The translations under genes and the position numbers were made by a program. From positions 1-64,000 of the forward strand of contig NZ_KZ478006.1 of assembly GCF_002837185.1 (NCBI RefSeq): 64,000 nt of DNA, written 5' to 3'. Shown here piece after piece: positions 16,184 through 26,110 of the stretch. The notes beneath the pieces are model-generated. The model made no database searches. It was given only the letters and a program-made list of their open reading frames with translations, and had not been told where the DNA came from. This DNA is from Pseudomonas fluorescens (GTDB lineage Bacteria > Pseudomonadota > Gammaproteobacteria > Pseudomonadales > Pseudomonadaceae). Position 1 is the first letter of the stretch. Every line of letters starts with the position of its first letter.

Positions 16184-17646
16184 TCTATTCCCAAGTCTTT
16201 CCAGATGGCATCGACGCGAGCCGTCACGGCGTCATCCTTGACGATTACCCGGCCCCACTCGCGGGTGGTTTCACCCGGCCATTTGTGGGTGGCATCCAGG
16301 CCCATTTTCGAACCCAGGCCCGACACCGGCGAAGCGAAGTCGAGGTAATCGATCGGCGTATTGTCGATCATTACCGTGTCGCGCTTGGGGTCCATGCGCG
16401 TGGTAATGGCCCAGATCACGTCGTTCCAGTCGCGGGCATTGATATCGTCGTCGGTGACGATAACGAACTTGGTGTACATGAACTGTCGTAAAAACGACCA
16501 CACACCCAGCATTACCCGCTTGGCATGGCCTGGGTACGACTTCTTCATGGTGACGATGGCCATGCGGTACGAGCAACCTTCCGGCGGCAGGTAGAAGTCG
16601 GTGATTTCCGGGAATTGCTTTTGCAGGATCGGCACGAACACTTCGTTCAGCGCCACGCCGAGAATGGCCGGCTCATCCGGCGGGCGGCCGGTGTAGGTAC
16701 TGTGATAGATCGGCTTGATCCGATGGGTGATGCGCTCAACGGTGAACACCGGAAAACTGTCGACTTCGTTGTAATAACCGGTGTGGTCGCCGTAAGGCCC
16801 TTCATCGGCCATTTCGCCCGGATGAATCACACCTTCCAGGATGACTTCGGCGGTGGCCGGCACTTGCAGGTCGTTGCCGCGGCACTTCACCAGTTCGGTG
16901 CGGTTACCGCGCAGCAGGCCGGCGAAGGCGTATTCGGACAGGCTGTCCGGCACCGGCGTCACAGCGCCCAGGATGGTGGCCGGGTCGGCGCCCAGTGCCA
17001 CGGACACCGGGAATGGCTGACCCGGGTGTTTTTCGCACCATTCGCGAAAATCCAGGGCGCCGCCACGGTGGCTCAGCCAACGCATGATCACCTTGTTGCG
17101 GCCGATCACTTGCTGGCGGTAGATGCCGAGGTTCTGGCGGTCCTTGTTCGGACCTTTGGTGACGGTCAGGCCCCAAGTGATCAGCGGGCCGACGTCGCCG
17201 GGCCAGCAGGTCTGCACGGGGAGCATGGCCAGGTCGACGTCATCGCCTTCGATGACCACTTCCTGGCATACCGCGTCCTTGACCACCTTGGGCGCCATGG
17301 CAATGATCTTGCGGAAGATCGGCAGCTTCGACCAGGCGTCCTTCAAGCCTTTGGGCGGCTCGGGCTCCTTGAGGAAGGCCAGCAGCTTGCCGATCTCGCG
17401 CAGCTCGCTGACCGACTCCGCCCCCATGCCGAAGGCGACGCGCTCGGGGGTGCCGAACAGGTTGCCGAGCACCGGGATGTCGTAGCCGGTCGGGTTCTCG
17501 AACAACAGCGCCGGGCCCTTGTTACGCAAGGTACGGTCGCAAATCTCAGTCATTTCCAGTACCGGTGAAATCGGCATCTGGATACGTTTCAACTCTCCGC
17601 GCTGCTCAAGTTGCTGCACGAAATCCCGAAGATCCTTGAATTTCAT
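16180..17646 (-). CDS. ubiD: 4-hydroxy-3-polyprenylbenzoate decarboxylase UbiD
   Basis: A 488-residue prenyl-FMN-dependent decarboxylase of ubiquinone synthesis. Long stretches match E. coli UbiD: PALLFENPTGYDIPVLGNLF, QNLGIYRQQVIGRNKVIMRW, GPYGDHTGYYNEVDSFPVFT and IYHSTYTGRPPDEPA. I placed the start at the ATG at 17646 (MKFKDLRDF), which matches homologues; an in-frame GTG at 17658 adds four residues. It is the first gene of a two-gene operon with the reductase. Confidence 0.96.
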   Translation of the reverse strand: MKFKDLRDFVQQLEQRGELKRIQMPISPVLEMTEICDRTLRNKGPALLFENPTGYDIPVLGNLFGTPERVAFGMGAESVSELREIGKLLAFLKEPEPPKGLKDAWSKLPIFRKIIAMAPKVVKDAVCQEVVIEGDDVDLAMLPVQTCWPGDVGPLITWGLTVTKGPNKDRQNLGIYRQQVIGRNKVIMRWLSHRGGALDFREWCEKHPGQPFPVSVALGADPATILGAVTPVPDSLSEYAFAGLLRGNRTELVKCRGNDLQVPATAEVILEGVIHPGEMADEGPYGDHTGYYNEVDSFPVFTVERITHRIKPIYHSTYTGRPPDEPAILGVALNEVFVPILQKQFPEITDFYLPPEGCSYRMAIVTMKKSYPGHAKRVMLGVWSFLRQFMYTKFVIVTDDDINARDWNDVIWAITTRMDPKRDTVMIDNTPIDYLDFASPVSGLGSKMGLDATHKWPGETTREWGRVIVKDDAVTARVDAIWKDLGID

Positions 17647-17705
17647 TAACCATGCCACTCGTAAAATAGGCGTACATCCTACCTGCTCTCGAGGCGGCTG
17701 GCAGC

Positions 17706-19688
17706 TTAATTGGCCGTCAGCCCCCGCGACTGCAACGAACTGAACAGCGGCTCCAGAAAGGCCTCGATATGCCGCGCGCCCACTTCAGACAGGTGGTTAT
17801 CGTCGGTGTACAGCGCGCGCCCGTTGAGTTCGACCCGGCACAAGCCATCGGTGCCGCACAGCAAGGGCGCCGGGTCCAGCACCGCTACGCCGCTGTCGGC
17901 GGCCGCCAGCTCGTCGAACAACTGGCTGATGAACGCCTGGCGCTTTGTATGCTTGGCTACGTCGAGACCTTCGCCGTTAAACGGTCGGTGCATCATTGCC
18001 AGGCGACTGAGACGGTAAGGCACGATGATTTCCTGCAGCGGCACCTCCTTGACCAGCCAGACCTTGTGCCCCGCGGCGCGCAGCGCCTGGATGCGCTCGC
18101 GCATCCCCTGGGCAAAGCGCTGCTCAGCCACAGCCTGCACGTACTCGCCGGTGCTGGGGTCTTTGAGCGCATGTTCTTTGTCACCCGACATTTGCCCGTA
18201 CACATACAGGCTCCAGCGCGCCGCCAACACCACATCGCTGATTTTCTTCTCGGCCATCGCCTTCTCGACGCGATGGTTGAAATGCGCACAGCGGGCAATA
18301 TTCTCAAGGCCATCCAAGGGGATACAGCCGGCAAAGCTGGCTTCAATCACGCTGATATCATGGCGATCAGCGCCCTCTTTGAGCGCCGGAATCAGCGCGG
18401 TGGCGTGACTGTCGCCCCACACCAGCGCCGAGACCGACTGACTTTTCGGACCGAAATGGCAGAACAACCGCTCATCGGGCGTGTCCTTGTCAGCCATGCA
18501 CGCCATCAGCTCCGGGCTCCACTTCTTCGCCTTCGCGAAAATCAACGCGTGCTCAGACAAGCGCGACGGCACACCGTCGAATTCGCGGATCGCCAAGCCA
18601 GTGAAACCAAGCCCCAGAATACCGGCCACGGCTGAGGCAAGAATCGCCTTACGCGAGGCCAGCAAGCGTTTTTCCCGGAACGGGGTTTCCACAAAGCGCC
18701 AGGACAGATAGCCCAGCACCAACGAGAGCAGCATCAAGCCGGCCAGTTCCAGGGCGCTCAAGCCATCCACCGCGGCATAGTTGGCGTACACGAACACCGG
18801 CCAGTGCCACAGGTACCAGGAATAGGAAATCAGCCCGATACCGACCATCACCCGCGTACTCAGCAGGCGCCCCACCCAGGTGTATTGCTGCCCGTTGGCC
18901 CAGATCAACCCGACCACACCCAGCACCGGCAAGAGCGCGGCCGGGCCGGGGAACGGGGTTTTCGCGTCGTAACCGAATACGGCGATCAGGATCAGTGCCA
19001 TGGAGGCCAGGCTGACCCCTTGGGCCAGGGCGGGCGAAGCGCGCCATTGATATTTGGGCAACACCGCCAGCATCGCCCCGGCCAGTAATTCCCAGGCGCG
19101 CAGGTGCAGCAGGAAGAAGGCTTTTTGCGGCTCATGCTCAACCGCCCAGACGCTCATGCCAAACGAGCCCAGCAACACTGCGAACAGCGCCAGGCGCCAG
19201 TGTTTCAGGCGACTTGAGAGCAACGTGAGCAGCAGCGGGAAGAAAATGTAGAACTGCTCTTCTACCGCCAGTGACCAGGTGTGCAGCAGGGGCTTGATGT
19301 CAGAAGACGCATCAAAGTAGCCATGCTGGCGCGAGAACAACAGGTTGGAGGTAAAGGTCACCTGATAGTGCGCGGACCGCCCCAACTCTTCGTAGTCCTT
19401 GGGCGCCAGCAGAAACCAACCCACAACGAGTGTGGCCGCAATCATGACGAACAGCGCCGGCAGGATGCGCCGTGCGCGCCGGGCCCAGAAGTCGACGAAA
19501 CTGAAGCGCCCGGCCTGACGCTCACGCCAGATAATGGAGGTGATCAGAAAGCCGGAAATGACGAAGAATACATCGACGCCAACGAAACCGCCGGTGAGGC
19601 CAGGAACGCCGAAGTGAAACAACACGACTGCGAGGACAGCGATGGCACGCAGGCCGTCAATGTCCCTGCGGTAAGCAAGAGTGGTCAT
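17706..19688 (-). CDS. OafA/YrhL-type membrane O-acyltransferase with SGNH domain
   Basis: A 660-residue two-domain acetyltransferase for cell-surface polysaccharides. Residues ~1-370 form the multi-span acyltransferase-3 domain (YRRDIDGLRAIAVLAVVLFHFG, GFVGVDVFFVISGFLIT). The C-terminal periplasmic SGNH domain has WGDSHATAL and the catalytic-type DDNHLSEVGARH. The ATG at 19688 begins the conserved domain; the longer frame upstream runs into the rho terminator. It sits between ubiD and rho, as an O-antigen acetylase gene does in P. aeruginosa from memory. The acceptor is not predictable. Confidence 0.9.
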   Translation of the reverse strand: MTTLAYRRDIDGLRAIAVLAVVLFHFGVPGLTGGFVGVDVFFVISGFLITSIIWRERQAGRFSFVDFWARRARRILPALFVMIAATLVVGWFLLAPKDYEELGRSAHYQVTFTSNLLFSRQHGYFDASSDIKPLLHTWSLAVEEQFYIFFPLLLTLLSSRLKHWRLALFAVLLGSFGMSVWAVEHEPQKAFFLLHLRAWELLAGAMLAVLPKYQWRASPALAQGVSLASMALILIAVFGYDAKTPFPGPAALLPVLGVVGLIWANGQQYTWVGRLLSTRVMVGIGLISYSWYLWHWPVFVYANYAAVDGLSALELAGLMLLSLVLGYLSWRFVETPFREKRLLASRKAILASAVAGILGLGFTGLAIREFDGVPSRLSEHALIFAKAKKWSPELMACMADKDTPDERLFCHFGPKSQSVSALVWGDSHATALIPALKEGADRHDISVIEASFAGCIPLDGLENIARCAHFNHRVEKAMAEKKISDVVLAARWSLYVYGQMSGDKEHALKDPSTGEYVQAVAEQRFAQGMRERIQALRAAGHKVWLVKEVPLQEIIVPYRLSRLAMMHRPFNGEGLDVAKHTKRQAFISQLFDELAAADSGVAVLDPAPLLCGTDGLCRVELNGRALYTDDNHLSEVGARHIEAFLEPLFSSLQSRGLTAN

Positions 19689-19792
19689 AAGAATTGTGGT
19701 CAGTCTGTGACGAAAGGAGTGAGCGTAGTCGCGGGTACAATTTTTGTTACTTAACGGACACTTATGCCATAAAAACCGATGAATCTCGACGC

Positions 19793-19827
19793 AAAAAAAA
19801 ATGGCGCCCCGTCGGGACGCCATTTTT
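19793..19827 (-). terminator. Rho-gene intrinsic terminator
   Basis: A GC stem over 19801-19822 (ATGGCG arms) is followed on the minus strand by eight T. It lies 20 bases past the rho stop. Confidence 0.9.
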
Positions 19828-19845
19828 CGGACCTGAAACGCCGTA

Positions 19846-21105
<1,260 letters not shown>

Positions 21106-21300
21106 ATAGGAATGACGTAATCATTTATGGAGGGGGGAAATTAAGCTTTTGGCTTAATGAGGCCGCGCCGCAGAGAAGGCGACAGGATCGCGTACTAATC
21201 GAAAAGGAATGCGTCGGCGACGGCTTGCAGGGGGCAGTGGAGAAACCAGTGCGGGGCCGAATGTAACACCTGAATTTCGGAGCGTCTAGCCCTGTTCTAC

Positions 21301-21330
21301 GAAAAAGCCCCGAGATTTTCGGGGCTTTTT
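21301..21330 (-). terminator. trxA terminator
   Basis: AGCCCCGA (21306-21313) pairs with TCGGGGCT (21319-21326) with T runs on either side. It ends trxA upstream of rho. Confidence 0.9.
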
Positions 21331-21340
21331 CTGGCGACGC

Positions 21341-21670
21341 TTAGATGTTGGCGTCGAGGAAAGCTTGCAGCTGGGACTTCGACAGCGCGCCCACTTTAGT
21401 GGCTTCGACGTTGCCGTTCTTGAACAGCATCAGCGTTGGAATACCACGCACGCCGTGCTTGGCCGGGGTTTCCTGGTTTTCATCGATGTTCAGCTTGGCA
21501 ATGGTCAGCTTGCCTTCGTAAGTGGTTGCAATGTCGTCCAGGACCGGAGCGATCATTTTGCAAGGGCCGCACCATTCAGCCCAGTAGTCAACCAGCACCG
21601 GGCCTTGAGCCTTGAGTACTTGTTCCTCAAAGGTCGCGTCGGTGACGTGCTTGATAAGATCGTTGCTCAT
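21341..21670 (-). CDS. trxA: Thioredoxin 1
   Basis: A 109-residue cytoplasmic disulfide reductant. The active site WCGPC has Cys 34 and 37, and the cis-proline lies in RGIPTLMLF. The ATG at 21670 gives the standard N terminus MSNDLIKHVTDATFEEQVL, with GGAGA about 6 bases upstream. The longer frame to 21712 is not supported. It has its own terminator and lies upstream of rho, a very common order. Confidence 0.98.
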   Translation of the reverse strand: MSNDLIKHVTDATFEEQVLKAQGPVLVDYWAEWCGPCKMIAPVLDDIATTYEGKLTIAKLNIDENQETPAKHGVRGIPTLMLFKNGNVEATKVGALSKSQLQAFLDANI

Positions 21671-21790
21671 GGATGTCTCCGGATTGTAAGCAAAAAAAAC
21701 GTTGCCCATCATAGCCGCCCTTCCCCCGTTCAGGAAGCCGCCTCTGATTGAGTGTTGCTATGGCCGAGCATGACTTTGAGTATCGCCTGC

Positions 21791-22486
21791 TCACGGCAAG
21801 CCAGGTGTGACGAAGGCAATGCCCGTGCGCAACGCCGCATTACGTACATGTTCCTGCATGGTTTTCTGCGCTGCCGCGCTGGTGCGCCGGGCCAGGGCGC
21901 GCAGAATCTTGCGATGTTCCTGCCAGGTTTCCATGGCGCGTTCCGGCCGGATGAACGGTAGTTTCTGGCTTTCCAGGAAGACCTCGGCGCTGGCGCTCAG
22001 AATACTCACCATCGCCTGGTTGCCGCTGGCCAGCAGGATGCGCCGGTGGAACTCGAAGTCCAGCCGGGCGGCGGTTTCAAAGTCACCGGCTTTGAGCACC
22101 CTGCGCATTGCTTCGACATTGTCCTGGAGGCTGTCGAGTTCGTCGGTGGTCAATGTGACCGCCGCCAAACCGGCTGCGAACCCTTCAAGGGCGTAACGCA
22201 GCTGGAAGATATCCAGCGGCGTGGCCTGCGCCGCAAACGGCCAGGCGAGTTCGGACGGCGGCGCCGGCGCCTGCACGAACACGCCCTTGCCCGGCTGCAC
22301 ACTGACCACCCCCAGGGCACTCAAGGACGATAACGCCTCCCGCAACGACGCCCGGCTCACGCCCAGACGCACCGCTAAATCGCGTTGAGAAGGTAATGCA
22401 TCGCCCGGCCCGAAGCCCTGCTCCTTGATCAGTTTGCGGATGGCCTGCAGGGCCGCCTCCGGTACGGCTTGGGCGATGGAATTCAT
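21791..22486 (-). CDS. FadR-family (GntR) transcriptional regulator
   Basis: A 231-residue repressor-type protein. The N-terminal winged helix has PSQRDLAVRLGVSRASLREAL and GKGVFVQ. The C-terminal FCD ligand domain (LRYALEGFAAGLAAVTLT, DFEFHRRILLASGN) usually binds a carboxylate or amino acid with a metal. I chose the ATG at 22486, because the longer frame has no domain content. It is divergent from an amino-acid ABC transporter and likely controls it in response to the imported substrate or a catabolite. Confidence 0.92.
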   Translation of the reverse strand: MNSIAQAVPEAALQAIRKLIKEQGFGPGDALPSQRDLAVRLGVSRASLREALSSLSALGVVSVQPGKGVFVQAPAPPSELAWPFAAQATPLDIFQLRYALEGFAAGLAAVTLTTDELDSLQDNVEAMRRVLKAGDFETAARLDFEFHRRILLASGNQAMVSILSASAEVFLESQKLPFIRPERAMETWQEHRKILRALARRTSAAAQKTMQEHVRNAALRTGIAFVTPGLP

Positions 22487-22622
22487 GGAAAACTCAAGGT
22501 TGCAGTCAACTGAGTGGCTAGTTGTAAAGCTATTCACGTCTGTCGGCAAGCCACGCCCCAAAGGGGCTCGCGCGCTTTTTACGGCGCTCGAAAAGGGTGC
22601 GAAAAGCGCAACCACTGTTCAG

Positions 22623-22637
22623 ACCAGTAAGACCATC
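22623..22637. promoter_or_regulatory. Possible FadR-family operator
   Basis: ACCAGTAAGACCATC contains GTAAGACCA, one side of the TTGGT-N2-ACCAA-type operator used by PdhR/LldR-like FadR-family proteins. It lies between the regulator and the transporter genes. Confidence 0.3.
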
Positions 22638-22741
22638 ACACCTCAACGGCAGCGTGCCTTGCAGCCTCTTCCAGGGGGGCTGGCATGGGCTGTGCACTGG
22701 GCAAACTCAGAAAATTCCTTCGCCCTTCTCGGAGAGTTGCC

Positions 22742-23527
22742 ATGACCAAGCGCTACAGCGCCCTGCTCACTGCCCTGTTTGCCAGCCTGATGCTGAGCCA
22801 GGCACCCGCCCAGGCCAACGGTCTGGACGATATCGTCGCCCGTGGCACCCTCAAGGTGGCTGTGCCGCAGGACTTCCCGCCATTCGGTTCGGTGGGCCCC
22901 GACATGAAACCCCGCGGCCTGGACATCGACACCGCCAAGCTGCTGGCCGACCAACTCAAGGTCAAGCTGGAGTTGACCCCGGTCAACAGCACCAACCGCA
23001 TCCCATTCCTCACCACCGGCAAGGTGGACCTGGTGATCTCCAGCCTGGGCAAGAACCCCGAGCGCGAAAAAGTCATCGACTTCTCCAAGGCCTACGCACC
23101 GTTCTACCTCGCCGTATTTGGCCCGCCCGACGCCGCGGTCAGCAGCACCGACGACCTCAAGGGCAAGACCATCAGCGTAACCCGTGGCGCCATCGAGGAC
23201 ATCGAGCTGACGGCTGTCGCGCCCAAAGAGGCGACCATCAAGCGCTTTGAAGACAACAACTCGACCATCGCCGCCTATCTCGCCGGCCAGGTCGACCTGA
23301 TCGCCAGCGGCAACGTGGTGATGGTGGCGATCAGTGAGCGCAACCCCAAGCGCGTACCGGCGCTGAAAGTGAAGCTCAAGGACTCGCCGGTGTACGTGGG
23401 CGTGAACAAGAACGAGCCGGCGTTGCTGGAGAAGGTCAACCAGATCCTGGTCGCGGCCAAGGCCGACGGCAGCCTGGAAAAAAACGCGCTGCAATGGCTC
23501 AAAGAACCCTTGCCTGCCGACCTCTAA
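22742..23527 (+). CDS. Periplasmic amino-acid-binding protein of an ABC transporter
   Basis: A 261-residue family-3 solute-binding protein with signal peptide (cleavage near AQA-NG at about 24). Typical features are LKVAVPQDFPPFGSVG, GLDIDTAKLLADQL and GKVDLVISSLGKNPEREKVIDFSKAYA. The ATG at 22742 has GGAGAG 6 bases upstream. It is the first gene of a four-gene operon with two permeases and an ATPase. The ligand is probably a polar amino acid or small carboxylate; sequence alone does not tell which. Confidence 0.92.
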   Translation: MTKRYSALLTALFASLMLSQAPAQANGLDDIVARGTLKVAVPQDFPPFGSVGPDMKPRGLDIDTAKLLADQLKVKLELTPVNSTNRIPFLTTGKVDLVISSLGKNPEREKVIDFSKAYAPFYLAVFGPPDAAVSSTDDLKGKTISVTRGAIEDIELTAVAPKEATIKRFEDNNSTIAAYLAGQVDLIASGNVVMVAISERNPKRVPALKVKLKDSPVYVGVNKNEPALLEKVNQILVAAKADGSLEKNALQWLKEPLPADL

Positions 23528-23541
23528 GCCGGAGTTGATCC

Positions 23542-24210
23542 ATGGCGTATCAATTTGACTTTGTACCGGTGCTGGCCAACACCGACCTGCTGTTGCGCGG
23601 CGCGCTGTTCACCCTTGAGCTGACGGCCATCGGCGCCATCCTCGGCGTAGCCCTGGGCACGCTCGGCGCCGTAGTGCGGGCGTGGAAGGTCCAGCCGTTC
23701 GCCTGGTTTTTCGGGGTGTATGTCGAGTTGATCCGCAACACGCCGTTCCTGGTGCAGTTGTTCTTCATATTTTTCGGCCTGCCCTCCCTGGGGCTGAAGA
23801 TCACGGAGTGGCAAGCCGCCGTGCTGGCGATGGTGATCAACCTGGGCGCCTATTCCACCGAGATCATCCGCGCCGGCATCCAGGCTGTCCCGAAAGGACA
23901 ACTGGAAGCCGCCGCCGCGCTGGCGATGACGCGTTTCGAAGCGTTCCGTCATGTGGTGCTGCTGCCGGCACTGGGCAAGGTGTGGCCGGCCTTGAGCAGC
24001 CAGATCATCATCGTGATGCTCGGCTCGGCGGTGTGTTCGCAGATCGCCACCGAAGAGCTGAGCTTTGCCGCCAACTTCATTCAGTCGCGCAATTTCCGCG
24101 CCTTTGAAACCTATGCCCTGACCACCCTGGTGTACCTGTGCATGGCGTTGATGATTCGCCAACTGCTCAACTGGATCGGCCGCCGTTATGTGATGAGGAA
24201 CAGCCGATGA
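23542..24210 (+). CDS. Amino-acid ABC transporter permease 1
   Basis: A 222-residue inner-membrane protein of the HisM/GlnP type with about five spans. The RNTPFLVQLFFIFFGLPSLG region and the cytoplasmic coupling loop EAAAALAMTRFEAFRHVVLP-like sequence contact the ATPase. It begins 14 bases after the binding-protein stop, and its stop overlaps the next permease start (ATGA). It forms a heterodimer with permease 2 by analogy with this transporter class. Confidence 0.92.
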   Translation: MAYQFDFVPVLANTDLLLRGALFTLELTAIGAILGVALGTLGAVVRAWKVQPFAWFFGVYVELIRNTPFLVQLFFIFFGLPSLGLKITEWQAAVLAMVINLGAYSTEIIRAGIQAVPKGQLEAAAALAMTRFEAFRHVVLLPALGKVWPALSSQIIIVMLGSAVCSQIATEELSFAANFIQSRNFRAFETYALTTLVYLCMALMIRQLLNWIGRRYVMRNSR

Positions 24211-24857
24211 GCGATTTTTCCTTCTGGGACATCGTGCGCAACCTGCTCACCGGCCTGCAATGGACGCTGTTGCTGTCGCTGGTGGCGTTCATCGGCGGGG
24301 GCCTGATCGGGTTGCTGGTGCTGATCCTGCGCATCAGCAAAAAGGCATTCGCACGCAATGTTGCGCGCACCTATATCGAGCTGTTCCAGGGCACGCCGCT
24401 GCTGATGCAGCTGTTTCTGGTGTTCTTCGGCGTTGCCCTGCTCGGTGTGGATATCTCGCCGTGGCTGGCGGCAGCCATCGCCCTGACGCTGTTTACCAGC
24501 GCCTACCTCGCCGAGATCTGGCGCGGCTGCGTTGAGTCCATTGCCCATGGGCAGTGGGAGGCGTCGGCCAGCCTGGCGCTCAACCCCCTTGAACAACTGC
24601 GCTACGTGATCCTGCCCCAGGCCCTGCGTATTGCCGTGGCGCCGACCGTAGGGTTTTCGGTGCAGGTGGTCAAAGGCACCGCCGTGACCTCCATCATCGG
24701 TTTTACCGAGCTGACCAAGACCGGCGGCATGCTCGCCAACGCCACCTTCGAACCCTTCATGGTCTACGGCCTCGTGGCCCTCGGTTACTTCCTGCTCTGC
24801 TACCCCTTGTCCCTCAGTGCGCGCTACCTGGAAAGGAGACTGCATGCCTCTGCTTAG
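24207..24857 (+). CDS. Amino-acid ABC transporter permease 2
   Basis: A 216-residue paralogue of permease 1 with about five spans. It carries LFQGTPLLMQLFLVFFG and the coupling loop ASASLALNPLEQLRYVILPQ. The ATG at 24207 overlaps the upstream stop by 4 bases, so the permeases are co-translated. The 3' end overlaps the ATPase gene by 14 bases. A longer frame back to 24138 reads into permease 1 and was rejected. Confidence 0.92.
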   Translation: MSDFSFWDIVRNLLTGLQWTLLLSLVAFIGGGLIGLLVLILRISKKAFARNVARTYIELFQGTPLLMQLFLVFFGVALLGVDISPWLAAAIALTLFTSAYLAEIWRGCVESIAHGQWEASASLALNPLEQLRYVILPQALRIAVAPTVGFSVQVVKGTAVTSIIGFTELTKTGGMLANATFEPFMVYGLVALGYFLLCYPLSLSARYLERRLHASA

Positions 24858-25581
24858 AATTTCTGCCCTGCACAAATATTACGGCGATCACCACGTGCTC
24901 AAGGGCATTGACCTGACCGTTGAAGAAGGCCAGGTGGTGGCGATCATCGGCCGCAGTGGCTCGGGTAAATCCACCTTGCTGCGTACCCTCAATGGCCTGG
25001 AGTCGATCAACGACGGCGTGATCGAAGTCGATGGCGAATACCTCGACGCCGCCCGCGCCGACCTGCGCAGCCTGCGGCAGAAGGTCGGTATGGTGTTCCA
25101 GCAGTTCAACTTGTTCCCGCATCTGACGGTAGGCGAGAACGTCATGCTCGCGCCGCAAGTGGTGCAAAAAGTACCCAAAGCCAAGGCAGCGCAGTTGGCC
25201 AAACAGATGCTGGAACGCGTTGGCCTGGGGGAGAAGTTCGATGCCTTCCCCGACCGTCTGTCTGGCGGCCAGCAGCAACGTGTGGCGATTGCCCGCGCGC
25301 TGGCCATGTCGCCCAAGGTGCTGTTATGCGACGAAATCACCTCGGCCCTGGACCCGGAACTGGTCAATGAAGTGCTCAGCGTGGTGCGCCAATTGGCCAG
25401 GGACGGCATGACGCTGATCATGGTGACCCACGAAATGCGCTTTGCCCGCGAAGTCGGTGACAAGCTGGTGTTCATGCACCAGGGCAAGGTGCATGAAGTG
25501 GGCGACCCCAAGCAACTCTTCGCCCACCCGCAAACCGCCGAACTGGCCAACTTCATTGGTTCTACGGAACAGCCGCACTGA
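24844..25581 (+). CDS. Amino-acid ABC transporter ATP-binding protein
   Basis: A 245-residue GlnQ/HisP-type ATPase. Visible motifs are Walker A GRSGSGKSTLLR, Q-loop VFQQFNLFPHLTV, signature LSGGQQQRVAIARAL, Walker B VLLCDEITSALD and the switch His in MVTHEM. AAGGAGA lies 5-6 bases before the ATG at 24844. Its stop codon region overlaps the 3' end of the convergent fimbrial gene by 20 bases, so the operon ends abruptly without a visible terminator. Confidence 0.95.
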   Translation: MPLLRISALHKYYGDHHVLKGIDLTVEEGQVVAIIGRSGSGKSTLLRTLNGLESINDGVIEVDGEYLDAARADLRSLRQKVGMVFQQFNLFPHLTVGENVMLAPQVVQKVPKAKAAQLAKQMLERVGLGEKFDAFPDRLSGGQQQRVAIARALAMSPKVLLCDEITSALDPELVNEVLSVVRQLARDGMTLIMVTHEMRFAREVGDKLVFMHQGKVHEVGDPKQLFAHPQTAELANFIGSTEQPH

Positions 25582-26110
25582 CCAGTTCGAATTGACCACG
25601 GCCCTCCAATCGCCTCTCCCGGCGCATTGAGAGGGCATCGGCGGGCAGATGAACCTCAATCTCTACCTGGGCCGTCAGTCGACGGCCCGTCATTGGCACA
25701 CCGGCAGCGCTGGCAACCACTGTGCGGCCGGGCAAGAGCCGCCCGCCGGCCGTTGCATCGGTCTGCCACGTCACCGGTATGCCGTCGACGTGAGCCTGCA
25801 TCAGGTTCAGGACGAAACGCCCTTGCCGGCCAAACTGAAAACCCTGGGCATCGGCGGGAACGCCATTAAAGCGCAGCGCCATTGCCGTCGGGTTGGCGCA
25901 AAGCACGCTCAGGTGCAGCGTACGCTGCGTATCCAGCCTCGCTGTCACGCTGCCCGACGACGCTTGCGAGGGCCGAATTTCGCCGTAGTCAACCCGTGGC
26001 TCGCTCAAGATCATCTGGCAGTCTTGCGCACGCGCCTGGTTTACCGACAAGGCGACCAACAGCAGGCACAAACCTGCGGCACGCGGGCCGTTTATCCGTT
26101 CAGCGAACAT
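25562..26110 (-). CDS. Fimbrial subunit, probable minor or tip pilin
   Basis: A 182-residue exported protein (hydrophobic signal LCLLLVALSVNQARA, then AQDCQMILSEPRVDYGEIRP). It has the two cysteines and DYG motif seen in DUF1120-like pilins, but a body different from the major pilin at 29462. The start ATG at 26110 has GGTGG 6 bases upstream; an ATG at 26149 is also possible. It overlaps the usher gene. As the last gene of the cluster it is likely a tip or terminator subunit, though the C terminus lacks the usual penultimate Tyr. Confidence 0.68.
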   Translation of the reverse strand: MFAERINGPRAAGLCLLLVALSVNQARAQDCQMILSEPRVDYGEIRPSQASSGSVTARLDTQRTLHLSVLCANPTAMALRFNGVPADAQGFQFGRQGRFVLNLMQAHVDGIPVTWQTDATAGGRLLPGRTVVASAAGVPMTGRRLTAQVEIEVHLPADALSMRRERRLEGRGQFELVSAAVP

